Origin: Paraspadella gotoi
Lineage: Eukaryota; Chaetognatha
Direction: 5' to 3'
DNA: 64,000 bases
Assembly: GCA_051294375.1 (NCBI GenBank)
Contig: CM119265.1
Location: 24,409,861-24,473,860 of the forward strand
Positions 10,760 to 20,449 of this stretch are shown here, piece by piece; position 1 is the stretch's first letter, and each line of letters opens with the position of its first letter. A program made the translations under genes and the position numbers. The notes beneath the pieces were generated by a model. It was not told where the DNA came from. It did no database searches and worked only from the letters and a program-made list of their open reading frames with translations.

Positions 10760-11500
10760 TTTCTATTCATAGTTTTTTCGATGATATTGTCCAATTCAGT
10801 TTTTTTCTTTTTTTATTTCTTTCTCATCCTTCTTTCTTCCTTTCTTTAACTCATCATCCTTTTTTTAATTACATAACCCTCCCTCCTTTTTCCTCCTCTC
10901 TATTTTTTCCCCACTTTTCTTTCATCATTCCCTTCCTTTCTTTTATTCACTTCCTTTCCTTTCTCGATCCCCCTCCTTAATCCTTTCCTCATCGTCGTGC
11001 TTCGTTGTTTATAAGGTTTTTTTTTCTCCTGATTACAGTATAAATATCCGCTGCTGTCAAACATTCGGCTTTCGTTATTCTCTTCTCTTTCCCGCCATTT
11101 ATCTCCTCAAGGCCTGACGATCCTCGCCTCGTAAATATTATCAACTTTCCTCCCTTTTTTCCTTCTTTTCTTTCCTCCCTTTTTTTTCTCAACCGTTAAA
11201 TCCTCTTTCTTATTTGTCTCATTTTCACTTTTTTGTCAGTTTTCATTTGCGTAAATTAGTATGTCATTGGTGACAATGAGAGATAGAGAATCATTTAGAT
11301 AAACTCTAAAGATAATTAATTCAACAAAGATTTTCCTTTGTCTTTTTCTATAATTGTCTTTTTTGACACATTCCTGATTTAATTCCTCCTCTTCTTCCCC
11401 ATCATTCTTTATTCCTTTTCATCAGCATCACCATCTTCTTCAACATCCTCTTCTCAATCAAAAAGCTTTATTTACCAAAAGTGCCCAATTTCAGTTTATA
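10760..11500. other. Pyrimidine-rich intergenic sequence
   Basis: T- and C-rich runs (TTTCTTTCC, CCTCCTTTTT) up to about 11215, then mixed AT-rich sequence. No gene, RNA or repeat family recognised. Confidence 0.5.
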
Positions 11501-11519
11501 AATTTGAAATTAAGTTAGT

Positions 11520-11730
11520 TTGTAGGTTTAAAACTTAAATAATGGGTTAGCAATAGAATAAGATTAGGAAGTAGGGTTAGGGATTACGATAGGGATTTAG
11601 TCAGAGTTTTGGTTAGGGATTATGATCTGGGTTATGTGATAAGGTTACGGATTTGGGTTAGGAATTAGGGATCAGAATTAACGATTAGAGTAGGGTTAGC
11701 GATTAGGGTTAGGGATCAAATAAAGAAAAA
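11520..11730 (+). repeat. GGGTTAGGGATTA-like degenerate array
   Basis: Repeated GGGTTAG, GTTAGGGAT and GATTAGGG words for about 200 bp, with much drift. It resembles decayed interstitial TTAGGG sequence or a satellite grown from it. G-rich strand on plus, opposite to the CCCTAAA array at 2.0 kb. Confidence 0.7.
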
Positions 11731-11929
11731 TATTAGGGTTAAGATATTATTATTAATGTTAAGATTAAATACAGCGATTAAGAACAGAAAAGTGGTACTT
11801 TTAGAAAATAGTTCCCGATTCTCCATCTCCATCAACAGTTCCCCTTCTCCCCAGCAGTCCCTCCTTTCTCTCCTTTTTTTTTTTACAGCGACAGAAAACG
11901 CATTTCATATTCAGTCTTCTTGGTCCATT

Positions 11930-12500
11930 GACTCCTGACTTCTCTCTCCAGCGGCGAGTCATGGCCGTTTGGGGCGGCCCTGGGACGGATACAGGGTTCA
12001 ATATGGAGAGGGACCTTTGCCTGTGTGCCGGTTGGGGCGGAGGGGCGGGGAATCGAGCGCTAAAACGAGGACATTCTCCGAGAATGGAGAAGAAGGGGAA
12101 CCAAAAAAAGGGGGTAAGTGGGGAAAGGGCCGAGCGAGAGACGCCACGAAGCGGGGCGAGACCTTTTGCGGGTCGGCTGGAAATGAAGGATTGGCCCCGA
12201 TTTTTTATGTGATTTACACGAGGAGCGAATAAGGGATGTGTTATATGTTTCTTACTCTTTTTTTTTTACGGAGACGAAGTTATTTCTTGGAAAAGGGGGG
12301 GGGGCGTGGAAGAAGCGCCGGATATGAAGAGTATTAACTAATTAAGAAGATACTATAAAGTCTTTAGAGAATATTACTCGAGGGAAATTAGCCAGACGTC
12401 GAGGCTTCGGATTCATTTCTGGAGAGTGAGAGAAGTCACGTGACAAGTGACAATAGGGAACGCTTGGTGACATTCGTATTGATCAACCGGCTGCGTCAGT
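11930..12500. other. G-rich intergenic sequence
   Basis: Several G runs (GGGGCGGCC, GGGGGGGGGG near 12295). Short overlapping frames on both strands show no domain. Nothing recognised. Confidence 0.45.
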
Positions 12501-12509
12501 TATGCTCAT

Positions 12510-12592
12510 CAGTCACCACTCACTATTCACCAGTCACCACTCACGATTCACCAGTCACCACTCACTATTCACCAGTCACCAATCATAGTCCG
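12510..12592 (+). repeat. 21-bp tandem repeat, about 3.5 units
   Basis: The unit is CAGTCACCACTCACTATTCAC with one ACG variant. The last unit diverges into CACCAATCATAG. Confidence 0.9.
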
Positions 12593-12749
12593 TTAGATAA
12601 GGCGATTTATTCGGTGCTGGTGAAAAAGGCAAATTCTCGTCCACGAGCCAAAGATTCGAATGTTTCCCAATTATATCCAAATCTCGTTGAAGCTAATGAC
12701 TTTTCTGTACCTCGGATCGAGAGCGACCTTACCTTTTGCGCCTCGACCT

Positions 12750-12751
<2 letters not shown>

Positions 12752-12831
<80 letters not shown>
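12752..12831 (+). repeat. (CT)40 microsatellite
   Basis: 80 bp of pure CT. Confidence 0.97.
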
Positions 12832-12835
<4 letters not shown>

Positions 12836-13088
12836 TTCTTCGCGGGGCTAAAACCATTTGCCTCACGCCTCCCTCTCTCCTACTTTTTTTTCCTTCGCCA
12901 ATTTTCTTTCCCCCGCGGAAGAATTTTCTTTCCTTTTTTGCGATCCTGCACTTTGTGCACAATAAACTATCAAATTTTCCATTGCGTAATCTGTGCTGTG
13001 CCTTGCGCATGCGCAAAGGGCCGCTCCATCCTTGACTTACTTTCGTTGCTCGATATTGCAAAGAGCTTTTATCGCCGCGAGATAAGTA

Positions 13089-13210
13089 CGATTTTCCTTG
13101 CTAAAAGCCATTTAAGAACAGTGTTCTTAACCGGTCTCCTTTCTTCTATTCGATTTTCCCTGCTAAAAGCCATTTAAGAACAGTGTTCTTAACCGGTCTC
13201 ATTTCTTCAA
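13089..13210 (+). repeat. 62-bp tandem duplication with an internal palindrome
   Basis: Two units (13089-13150, 13151-13210) starting CGATTTTCC and ending near CCGGTCTC. Each contains AAGAACAGTGTTCTT, an inverted repeat with 7-bp arms and a 1-bp centre. The units are nearly identical, so the duplication is recent or is a local assembly slip. Confidence 0.9.
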
Positions 13211-13377
13211 GTATTTTGGAAAGCCATAACAGGACAAGTTTTCACAGCACGCTAAACTATCACCTAATACGCATAATTGCATATTGTCATAAGGCATCCT
13301 GATAGAAGCCCTATTGTGCCACGTATCAACCGAAAAAAGCCCTTTGGTGAAACCATTTTAATTTTAAAAAATCCTTT

Positions 13378-13382
<5 letters not shown>

Positions 13383-13435
<53 letters not shown>

Positions 13436-13491
13436 TTCTCTCCTCTCTCTCTCTCTCTCTCTCTTCTCCTCTCTCTCTCTCTCTCTCTCTC
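13383..13491 (+). repeat. (CT)n microsatellite beside the gypsy element
   Basis: CT with TTCT and TCCT interruptions. It lies about 40 bp from where recognisable integrase sequence ends, so the 3' LTR of the element is lost or not assembled. Confidence 0.95.
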
Positions 13492-13528
13492 CCGAATCAT
13501 CAGGCCTAAAAACAGGCCTTTTTCTTCT

Positions 13529-13966
13529 TCACCTCACCAGGTGATCCCCTCCACCGCAGCGCCATTTTCCCGTCCCGTTGTCGAGCGGAACAAAGCGCCG
13601 TCTCGTCGTCTCCATAAACCGGAAGTCAATGACTCGAAATGGAACCGATGGAACCGCGGATTTCACTAGTCGACGTTGAATGTGATTGGGAAACGGCGTG
13701 GGCGGAACGACAAAATCTCCGATCTCGGGACGACATGGCGCGTTACTTTGGCTCTCTGGCAGGGGAGCATTCCCTCGCCCACCTTGTGACGTCGCTCGCA
13801 TCGTTTTGCCAAACAAACTTTTCTGCAACTGTTCGCGTGCGGGGCCGACGCGGGATGGCCTTAAGCCATGTATTGTCTCGAAAAACTTTTCGTCTCCAAG
13901 CCTCAGGGACGAAAGTTCGCGCGGGGGCCGTTTGAGATGTAACATTACTCGTTGTCTCTTTCCCAC
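13529..13966 (-). pseudogene. Integrase fragment (zinc-binding region into catalytic core)
   Basis: The frame contains FETIHGL, then AREQLQKSLFGKTMRAT, then PEIGDFVVPPTPFP. These positions match the H-x-x-x-H...C-x-x-C region and the stretch before the first catalytic Asp in gypsy integrases. The His/Cys pattern is broken and the core after VIDFRF is lost where the CT tract begins. It follows RNase H, as expected. Not functional as assembled. Confidence 0.7.
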
Positions 13967-14311
13967 TTTGACCTTACGGAAGTTGAAGGCCGCGGTGGAG
14001 GCACTTTGGAGGGTGACGGAAATTCGCCGGTCCAGAGGTTGTTGCTCCGCTCATTTCCTGCAGGTCGATTCCCTATGTTCGATCCTGGGCAACGACCATC
14101 GAGGTTGTTCGGGCCTTTTGGTCATCGAGGGGTTGTCGACCACAGAATTTGTCGGCGCCGGAAGCTGGTTTGGACGTCGGCGACCACATTTGCCTTTCCC
14201 CTCCACATGACGGATGTCGGTAGTTATTCTTTGCGCGATTACTGACAGTTAAAGGTTTCTCGACGCCTGTTTTGCTGGATCGCTTTTTTTGGGAGGGCTA
14301 TTGAATGAGGC

Positions 14312-14620
14312 TCATTGTGGTCCGATGTAGAGGACAAAGGTACGACCTTCGAGGCATGGGCGGAAAATGGCGGACTGCACGGAAAGGCGCCCCGCCATAG
14401 AGCTCCTATCAAATGGTGGCCACTTTTCTCTGTGAGTCGTTGAGCTTGGCTGAAAGAAGGCCAGAGGTGTCCCAACCCTGCTTGACCTCGCTTCTAGTAC
14501 AGCACCGACGGACGTGGTCAATTGCATCGTCGTAAGAGAGGAGCGCCTGTGGATTGGATGCGGAGTAGACGGTTGCTAGGGCCTCCTTTACTGCTTCAAC
14601 CCGCCTTGGCATGCTGGCGT
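14312..14620 (-). pseudogene. RNase H domain fragment of the gypsy element
   Basis: Two overlapping minus frames together show the family pattern: KEALA, then SAKLNDSQRKVAT (14409-14612) and FRPCLEGRTFVLY (14312-14527). The latter corresponds to the L-x-G-R-x-F-x-x-x-T-D-H segment of Ty3/gypsy RNase H. The motif is split by a frameshift in the middle. The product would remove the RNA strand during reverse transcription. Confidence 0.75.
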
Positions 14621-15400
14621 TCCATTTGAGGCGCTTTGGTTCCCCTTTGTACGGGCATCATAAGAGAGGGGCAGCATGGTGCGCCCACTCGAGGATAAAT
14701 CGGCGGTAATATTACCATGCCGAGAAATCGTTGGAGTTTCCTCACTGTCGTTGGAGGCGTGGTCTGCCTGAGCGCGTCGACTCGCTTGCGGTAGTGGCCT
14801 GACGCAGAGGCCGTCGACGTAATAATAGCAAGGAACTCGAGGGACTCTTTTCCTAACAGGCACTTCTTTCCTGTTGACCACAAGGCCATTGTCGGAAAGG
14901 GCGCGGAAAACGTCTTCCAGATCCTGTGAGGTGTGTTCTTCGCCGTCTCACTGGCGCGAGAATTATCATCGAGATATACGTAGACGCGAAGGGAGATCTC
15001 CCAGCGATCTCATCCTTAAACGCTGGAAATCCTGGCTGCGTTCTTGAGTCCCAATGGCGTCCTGAGGAAGACATAAAGGCCGAAAGGGGTAATGGACGGC
15101 CGTCTTGGGCACGTCCTCAGTCGCAAACGGGTATCTGGATGATAACCCTTCAACAGGTCTAATTTTGGAAAAATCTTTTTCCCGGCAGTTCGGCGTTAAG
15201 TCGGCGAGTGGGAGCTTCTACCGTGGATATCTGTCGGGAATGTTTGAGCGTTCAACTGGCGGTAGTTCGCCGCAAACTCTCCAGTTCCCATCTCTTTTGG
15301 GGACGCGTGCAAGGAGAGGACCAGAGGGCTTTTTGCCCTGACTGCTACGCCCAGTTCGACCATCCGGTCCAATTCTGCTTTCGCCACGCGCTAATTTTTT
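14588..15400 (-). pseudogene. Reverse transcriptase, broken
   Basis: 15196-15387 encodes ELDRMVELGV, then SPLVLSLHASPKEMGTG and YRQLNAQTFP, which is the N-terminal fingers region of gypsy RT. The catalytic box YLDD is readable on the minus strand at 14965-14976. 14588-14889 carries VNRKKCLLGKESLEFLA and the TTVRKLQRFLGM segment, where the RT thumb meets the tether. The order is correct, but at least three frame changes separate the pieces. The spacing fits an RT domain of normal size that has suffered indels. Confidence 0.85.
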
Positions 15401-15869
15401 CAGGCGATAGTCGGACGAGCCCTTGCGCTTGGCTAATGGGGCCCCTGCGTTAGGGATTGTAATTGTCGTACGCGATAGCTTGCGGCTCCTTGATTTTCAA
15501 ATGTCGGGTCATAGAGACGGAGAAGTTGTCGAGGAGTTGGTAAATTTGTCGCCGAACGTCGGATCAACGAAATTTACGGTGGCTGGAGGATGACCAGCGG
15601 TTCTTGAGCAAGCAATTGTCGAGAAATCCTTCAGATCAAGCAGAATCCCCTCACGGGTGTTGGCGCAAGGAAAAATTCTGCCTCAGGGAAATCTTGCTCC
15701 CAAGATGCTCTGGGTAAACTCTCAGCGACCCAGGAGACTTCGAAAGGAAAACGGCGCGCCACCCAAGGTGATGTTTCGTTTCTATTGGTGCCATAGATGG
15801 AATTGCGGTGCGATTTAGCGGCTTTGCAATTGTGGATTTTTTTTTTTTTTATGGGCCCAAGGTTCCAGG

Positions 15870-15950
15870 CGCGTTGTTCAGCCGTAGGTGGGAATTAAAG
15901 AAAACCATTGGCGCCGCCATCAACCAACCAAGGCTCTTCCGTCTGTGGCG
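15870..15950 (-). pseudogene. Retropepsin-like protease motif
   Basis: The minus frame reads WLVDGGANGFL, a stop, then FPPTAEQRAWNLGP. This matches the L-V-D-[TS]-G-A active-site loop of gypsy proteases, with Gly in place of Thr/Ser. It sits between the Gag zinc-binding segment and RT, as expected. The substitution and the stop make it inactive as assembled. Confidence 0.7.
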
Positions 15951-16013
15951 TCGACAACGTTGCAATAGGTAAGATTTTGTCGGTGAAGTTTTTGAAACGG
16001 CGAGGGACGGCGT

Positions 16014-16220
16014 TCACCTGCCGCCGGCTCGCCTCGCCGATTTTCCCGCCTTGGTCGGCGCTTTTCCTTCGTTAGCGGGCGCAGCCACGCTCGCAATCGT
16101 GGTAAAAGCTTTGTCGCCGAATTTCAAATTGAAAATGACAAAATCGTCTTCAACCTTCCATTGGCGTTGGCCCGCCTGTTTATTTGGGCGGCGCTGTTGG
16201 CCACGCCGGCAGCGCCCCAT
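16014..16220 (-). pseudogene. Gag C-terminal zinc-binding-like segment
   Basis: The frame contains FVIFNLKFGDKAF followed after a frame slip by ANEGKAP and an Arg/Lys/Ala-rich tail. In CsRn1-clade Gag this site is C-x-x-H-x-x-F-G-x-x-A-x-x-C. Here F-G-D-K-A is retained and the Cys/His ligands are lost or out of frame. Confidence 0.6.
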
Positions 16221-16429
16221 GCGGCGTCCCTGCCTGTTGGAGGTTTGGCGCGATGCTCATTGGACGTTTGTTTCACAGCATTGGACTGTTTGCCATCTTT
16301 CCTCTCGCTCGAGAGATCTTCAGCGGCATCGTCGACGATCAGGACGTTGTTGAACTGGCGGCCGCCCTTCTTTATTAGCGGTTGAGCCAGGTTTGGTTCG
16401 AAATGTTGTCGGCGGCAGTCGGCGATTTG

Positions 16430-17230
16430 AGGCCGCGGTTTGACAGACTCCGCTATTTGTCGATTCAGGGTTAGCGCGGATATCGGGGGGCAGGCCAGCG
16501 GGGAGGACCAGTTCCTTTCCTCAGATCGTCTGGAGCAAACTGTCGCGGTTTGTCGACGATTCGCGCCAAGTGCCTGCAGAGGGTTTCAGATCGTCACGGT
16601 ACCGATTTTTCCATTCGAGAAAAACCTCCGCTGCGGCGTTTTAGTGGGGCCGTATTCGCGTCGGAGAAAAAACAAGAAGGGCGGTCCAAGCTGATCGGCC
16701 GGTTCTTGGCGCTGCCAAAAAAAGGAATGACGTTGATTGCATCGCCCGGATCCGTGTCGCACGGATTGTTTGCTATCAAGAAAAGCGACATTTGTCTTTT
16801 GGTCGAGAATGCGCGCGCCGATGCTAGGCCCGATTCGACTCGTCGGATCCATTATTTTTCTGACGTTATCTTTGTCGGAAACGGGAAAGCTCTGGCTTCC
16901 GGAGGCTCTCCGACCGTGCAAGGGCGTCCTGCCGCGCTCGTGTCGCCGCCCATGGCGGCGTTCGAGCGCCGCGCGTAGGGCGTCCATCTTCAGCCTGGGA
17001 ACGGCTTGGGGGGCCTCTTGCCATTGCTGGATATGGCGTCCGTTGTTCGCCGGTGGATATACAAAGGACACTGCGGCGTTGCTTGGCGCTGTGCTGGGGC
17101 GCCGCGGTTTCCTCTTCGGCCGTAAGTGGGACGATTGGGGTGAGGCTTCTACGATTGCTAGGTCTGCCTCGAGGCGATTAAGATGGGCCGAGGAGCGAGT
17201 GATGGCCCCGCGTTGCCTCTTGACTTTCAT
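16430..17230 (-). pseudogene. Gag N-terminal and central region
   Basis: The longest minus frame (16586-17230, 214 aa) begins MKVKRQRGAI and contains LNRLEADLA and LKMDALRAALERR. Around 16490-16520 another frame reads KELVLPAGLPPDIRA, which resembles the E-L-F-L-Q-R-L-P segment seen near the end of Gag in this retrotransposon group. The start at 17230 is simply the first Met of the open frame. Several frameshifts occur. Assignment rests on position upstream of the protease and on these partial matches. Confidence 0.55.
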
Positions 17231-17414
17231 TTGAATCTTGTTCTTAGGTCGGTCACTTCCCGGTGGCTAGCAGGCGCGTATCTAATGTTGACTCTTGAAG
17301 GTTGGCAGGCGCCTCACTAATCAGGGAGGCGCTATTTTCGATTGTCGGGATTTCACCAATGTGGGCGAATTGACTTGAGGCATCAAAGATGGCGGAAGAG
17401 TTGCGCTTCAATTT

Positions 17415-17436
17415 TGCCACGTCAGTGGCGCTGCCA
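17415..17436 (-). promoter_or_regulatory. Candidate primer-binding site for the gypsy element
   Basis: The minus strand reads TGGCAGCGCCACTGACGTGG. Its end (TGACGTG) resembles the complement of a tRNA-Trp T-stem (CGACGTG; compare the tRNA-Trp at 20450-20525). Its start (TGGCAGCG) equals the complement of the tRNA-Leu 3' end at 18936. It lies about 185 bp upstream of the Gag frame. tRNA-Trp priming would fit the CsRn1 clade, but the match is poor. Confidence 0.3.
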
Positions 17437-17439
17437 GAT

Positions 17440-17865
17440 TGATGTTCCGTTTACTAATATCTTTATGCTATAATAAAATGTCCTCTTATGTTATAACAAG
17501 TTCTTATTTTCTTGGTAACTTAAAATAGTGACCTTAATAAAATAATTCAAAGCAATATAGCCATATTCACTGCTTTTACTATCAAGCAATTACAATTTAA
17601 TCTATATGCCTACAGAACTAACTAAAAATTGGTAGAATAATTCAATAACATAATAATAAGACAATAAACTACATGGAACCAAATAGAAATTAACATTAGA
17701 GAGTCTTGTGAAGAAGTTAAAGAATTGACTTTGGTAAGTTACTGTTACAGTAAGCACAATACTACTACTAGTTTTCAACCTGTAGGAGTTGAATTAACAG
17801 TGTTCATTATGTTTTACTAGTATGCTAGAATCATAAGTAATAAGTTGGAATATCTATCATGTTAA
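17440..17865. other. AT-rich flank, possible decayed 5' LTR
   Basis: The sequence becomes AT-rich abruptly at 17440, next to the candidate primer site, where a 5' LTR would be expected on the minus strand. No matching copy exists on the integrase side, so I cannot confirm an LTR. No ORF. Confidence 0.25.
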
Positions 17866-17949
17866 GGATGCCGCTGTGGCGACATTTGGTAGATGCTAAA
17901 AGAGCGACGCAAACAATTCGGCGGATTCGAATCCCGATTGGAAACTCTT
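17866..17949 (+). other. tRNA-like sequence (SINE head or tRNA pseudogene)
   Basis: An A-box-like TGGCGACATTTGGTAGATGC and a B-box-like GGATTCGAATCCC stand at tRNA spacing, followed by CTTTTT. The acceptor stem does not close and the anticodon arm is poor, so this is not an intact tRNA. It could be the Pol III promoter part of a SINE. Confidence 0.4.
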
Positions 17950-18199
17950 TTTATTTATTTATGATTAGAGATTGAAGAAAGAGAGGTTGAAACCTACAGT
18001 TTAATTTGTTTTTTTCCTTTTTCTATATTTTTCCTTTGTTTGTATATGNNNNNNNNNNNNNNNNNNNNNNNNNGTTTGTTATTTAAATTTTTCTATATTA
18101 ATTTCTTTTTATCCTTTGGTTTTTTTCTTCTATTAGGACAATAGTAGAAAAAGGCGAAGACGAAAAGGCAAGACAATATAATATATAAGGATTACGAAT

Positions 18200-18490
18200 G
18201 GATGAGTAGTTTGTAAAGAGCGAAAACTGAAATGTTAAGAAGGAAATTTAATTATAAATAGTAAAGAAGGAATTGCTAAGAGTAACTATGAAACAAGGAC
18301 TTCTTAGCAGTGAATTGTAAGGTGTGAATTGTGAAGAGTTAATTGTTAGGAGTGAATAGTGAAGAGTGAATAGTAAGCATTGACTTCTTAAAAGTGAATG
18401 TTAAGAGATAATAGCGAATTGTTAACATTAAATTGTAAAGAGTGAATTGTTAAGAATGAATTGTAGAGAGTGAATTACTAAGAGAGGCGC
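18200..18490 (+). repeat. Degenerate GTGAATTGTTAAGA repeat
   Basis: About 290 bp of drifting units of roughly 14 bp built from GAATTGT and AAGAGT words. There is a 25-N gap just upstream at 18049-18073. Confidence 0.7.
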
Positions 18491-18589
18491 TCAACATCAT
18501 TGGCGCCGAGTGCTTCGAGTTGGCAGGAGTCAGTCCCTCTCCCCAGAGAAAGGAGGAGTCTTCGTTTGTGGGTGAGAATTCAGCTGAGA

Positions 18590-18735
18590 GTGAGAGAGAA
18601 AGAGGGGGAGAGAATAGAGACGGAGAAGGAAATAGAGGGGGAGAGAAAAGAGAGGGAGAAGGAAATAGAGAGAGAGAGAAAAAGAGGGGGAGAGAAAAGC
18701 GAGGGGGAAAGAATAAAAATAGAGAGAGGTAAATA
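18590..18735 (+). repeat. GA-rich low-complexity tract
   Basis: GAGAGA, GGGGAGA and GAAATAGA mixtures. Frames across it are Glu/Arg repeats and not genes. Confidence 0.85.
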
Positions 18736-18935
18736 GAGGGGACAGAATAGTAAGGGAGGATATCAAACAGTAACGAGGACTTAAAAAAAAGGGACGACTT
18801 AAGACGGTGAGTGCCAAAAAAAAAAAATTAATAATATTAATAATAATATTAATATAATAAAGTAATAAATAAAATGACGACCATAAGATAATAAAAGCAG
18901 ATCTAATGATATATTGAAAACCAACAAAAAAAGAG

Positions 18936-19017
18936 TGGCAGCGGTGGGATTCGAACCCACGCCTCCGAAGAGACTGGTGCCTTAAACCAGCGCCTTAGAC
19001 CGCTCGGCCACGCTACC
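18936..19017 (-). tRNA. tRNA-Leu (AAG)
   Basis: 82 nt. The 7-bp acceptor GGTAGCG pairs with CGCTGCC, and the discriminator is A. A box TGGCCGAGCGG, B box GGTTCGAATCC, long variable arm CTCTTCGGAG typical of Leu, anticodon loop TTAAGGC, giving AAG. No indels relative to the animal consensus, so probably functional. First member of the tRNA cluster. Confidence 0.95.
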
Positions 19018-19099
19018 TGCTGGCGTTAAGAGCGAAAAGGAGAGGAGTGTCTGCAACGAAACAATCGTAAGATTGCGACATTTCCTGAATTCTTGGATA

Positions 19100-19124
19100 C
19101 ACGCTTCCACTGCGCCACGCTGCT
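19100..19124 (-). pseudogene. 5' half of initiator tRNA-Met
   Basis: The minus strand reads AGCAGCGTGGCGCAGTGGAA then GCGTG. This equals the first 25 nt of animal initiator tRNA-Met except for one base (C for A at position 6). The sequence then departs completely (TATCCAAGAATTC), so the anticodon and T arms are missing. It is a truncated tRNA remnant lying 83 bp from tRNA-Leu. Confidence 0.7.
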
Positions 19125-19439
19125 CTATCGGTTACTATAGTTGAGAATAAAATCAAGCCTGATTGGGATTTAGAAATTCATTTTAGAAATCAAATTTCAG
19201 AAATTAAATCATACAAGGTCAATATTTCCTCCGCCCCGCCCCCCTTTAAAAAAAAACCTTCGAAAAAAAACCATTCGAAAACATCGAGAAAGAAACAAAG
19301 ACTGTGATTGGACAAAAAAAAATCGATCTCGATATCAATGATGACGAAAGCGACGACCATGACAACGACGACAGCTGCTTGAATTTGATACTCACTCAAA
19401 AAGTTACGTATCTCATTAGTAACATTTACATTTCGCCTA

Positions 19440-19512
19440 GCCCGGTTAGCTCAGTCGGTAGAGCATCAGACTTTTAATCTGAGGGTCAAGGGTTCAAGTC
19501 CCTTATTGGGCG
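19440..19512 (+). tRNA. tRNA-Lys (TTT)
   Basis: 73 nt. The acceptor GCCCGGT pairs with ATTGGGC through two G-T wobbles. A box TAGCTCAGTCGG, anticodon loop CTTTTAA giving TTT, B box GGTTCAAGTCC, discriminator G. A T run at 19515 supplies the Pol III terminator. Confidence 0.96.
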
Positions 19513-19514
19513 GC

Positions 19515-19521
19515 TTTTTTT
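19515..19521 (+). terminator. Pol III T-run terminator
   Basis: TTTTTTT three bases after the tRNA-Lys discriminator. Confidence 0.7.
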
Positions 19522-19737
19522 ACAATTCACAATAAAGACTACCTTTCTTTGTTATATTGATTATGAATTATGATAAACAAGGTTAAAATCAAAATGGTAA
19601 AAAAAATGTCTTTTTATGACAGTTTTGTCTTTATTGTTACATTTATTACTTAATTTTCTACTTTCTGGCCTAACAAAATAGCGGACGTCAAAAGAAAATT
19701 TAAATAAAAAGTTCCCTATGACTGAGAAGAATGTCTA

Positions 19738-19811
19738 GGCCGGTTAGCTCAGCTGGTTAGAGCGTGGTGCTAATAACGCCAAGGTCGAGGGTTCGATCCC
19801 CTCACTGGCCA
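19738..19811 (+). tRNA. tRNA-Ile (AAT)
   Basis: 74 nt. Acceptor GGCCGGT pairs with ACTGGCC, discriminator A. A box TAGCTCAGCTGG, anticodon loop CTAATAA giving AAT, B box GGTTCGATCCC. A short T run follows at about 19815. Confidence 0.96.
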
Positions 19812-20445
19812 AATCTTTTAAACTCTTTTCAGAATGAAGTAAGTAAACCGCAGTGATTCCGTTTAGTGGCAAGTAACCTACCCTCTCACTCGAGAGAAAG
19901 GAATTCGTTTTTCCGCGGGGAAGACAACAACTTTATCCCTAAAAATAGATTTCTACTTTGACAACTAAGATATCAGTTTATGTCTAGTAGACATTGTAGA
20001 CATTGTCTACCGTCACATCATTCAAAAAAGTCACGAAGTTTCTGTGACAATTTTCTTTTCGATTTCATTAAGACTGACCCAAATTTATGAAATAATCAAC
20101 GATAGCAAAAATTTTTTCCAGATTTTTTGTCCATGAAGATATTTTTTTTTCTGAAATAAAGAAATAAACAATTAAACGCGTAAAACGATAAAAAAAAAGC
20201 ATTGAGCTAGACTAATAGTACTCAAAATTAAAAGATAATTTAATAAAATTTAACAATTAGGAATAAATCGAGGACTCTGCAAATGGGAAAAGTATTAACT
20301 ATGCCAATGAAAATCAGGAGTAAATATTATCATTATGGTAGTTGGACAGAAAACTTAACTTTTTTCTTAACATTTTCACTAGGCCGGGTTAGTTTTGAAT
20401 TTAAAAAAAAAATTATTGTAAGAACAAATACAATCACTTGGACCG
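19812..20445. other. AT-rich spacer within the tRNA cluster
   Basis: No gene. A short GTAGACA/TGTCTAC inverted repeat lies near 19990-20011. The frame 20283-20651 overlaps tRNA-Trp on the opposite strand and is not credible. Confidence 0.5.
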
Positions 20446-20449
20446 CACA

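Larger units (their letters stand above)
13529..17440 (-). mobile_element. Degenerate Ty3/gypsy retrotransposon, CsRn1-like
   Basis: Reading the minus strand from 17230 downward, the order is Gag, zinc-binding Gag motif, aspartic protease, reverse transcriptase, RNase H, integrase, which is diagnostic of Ty3/gypsy. GC content is clearly higher than in the flanks. The frame changes many times and stops occur, so no intact polyprotein exists. Part of this may be assembly indels, as in the rest of the window. A Gag segment of the form F-x-L-K-F-G-D-K-A instead of a CCHC knuckle, and a primer site resembling the 3' end of tRNA-Trp, point to the CsRn1 clade. No paired LTRs could be found. I annotate it as a broken element and give its domains separately. 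Confidence 0.85.

Noticed and set aside
13089-13210. Glucocorticoid-response-element reading of AAGAACAGTGTTCTT
   Set aside because: The spacer between half-sites is 1 nt instead of 3, and the organism appears to be an invertebrate.
13686-14210. 174-codon plus-strand frame
   Set aside because: It is the antisense shadow of the gypsy integrase/RNase H region, which is read on the minus strand.
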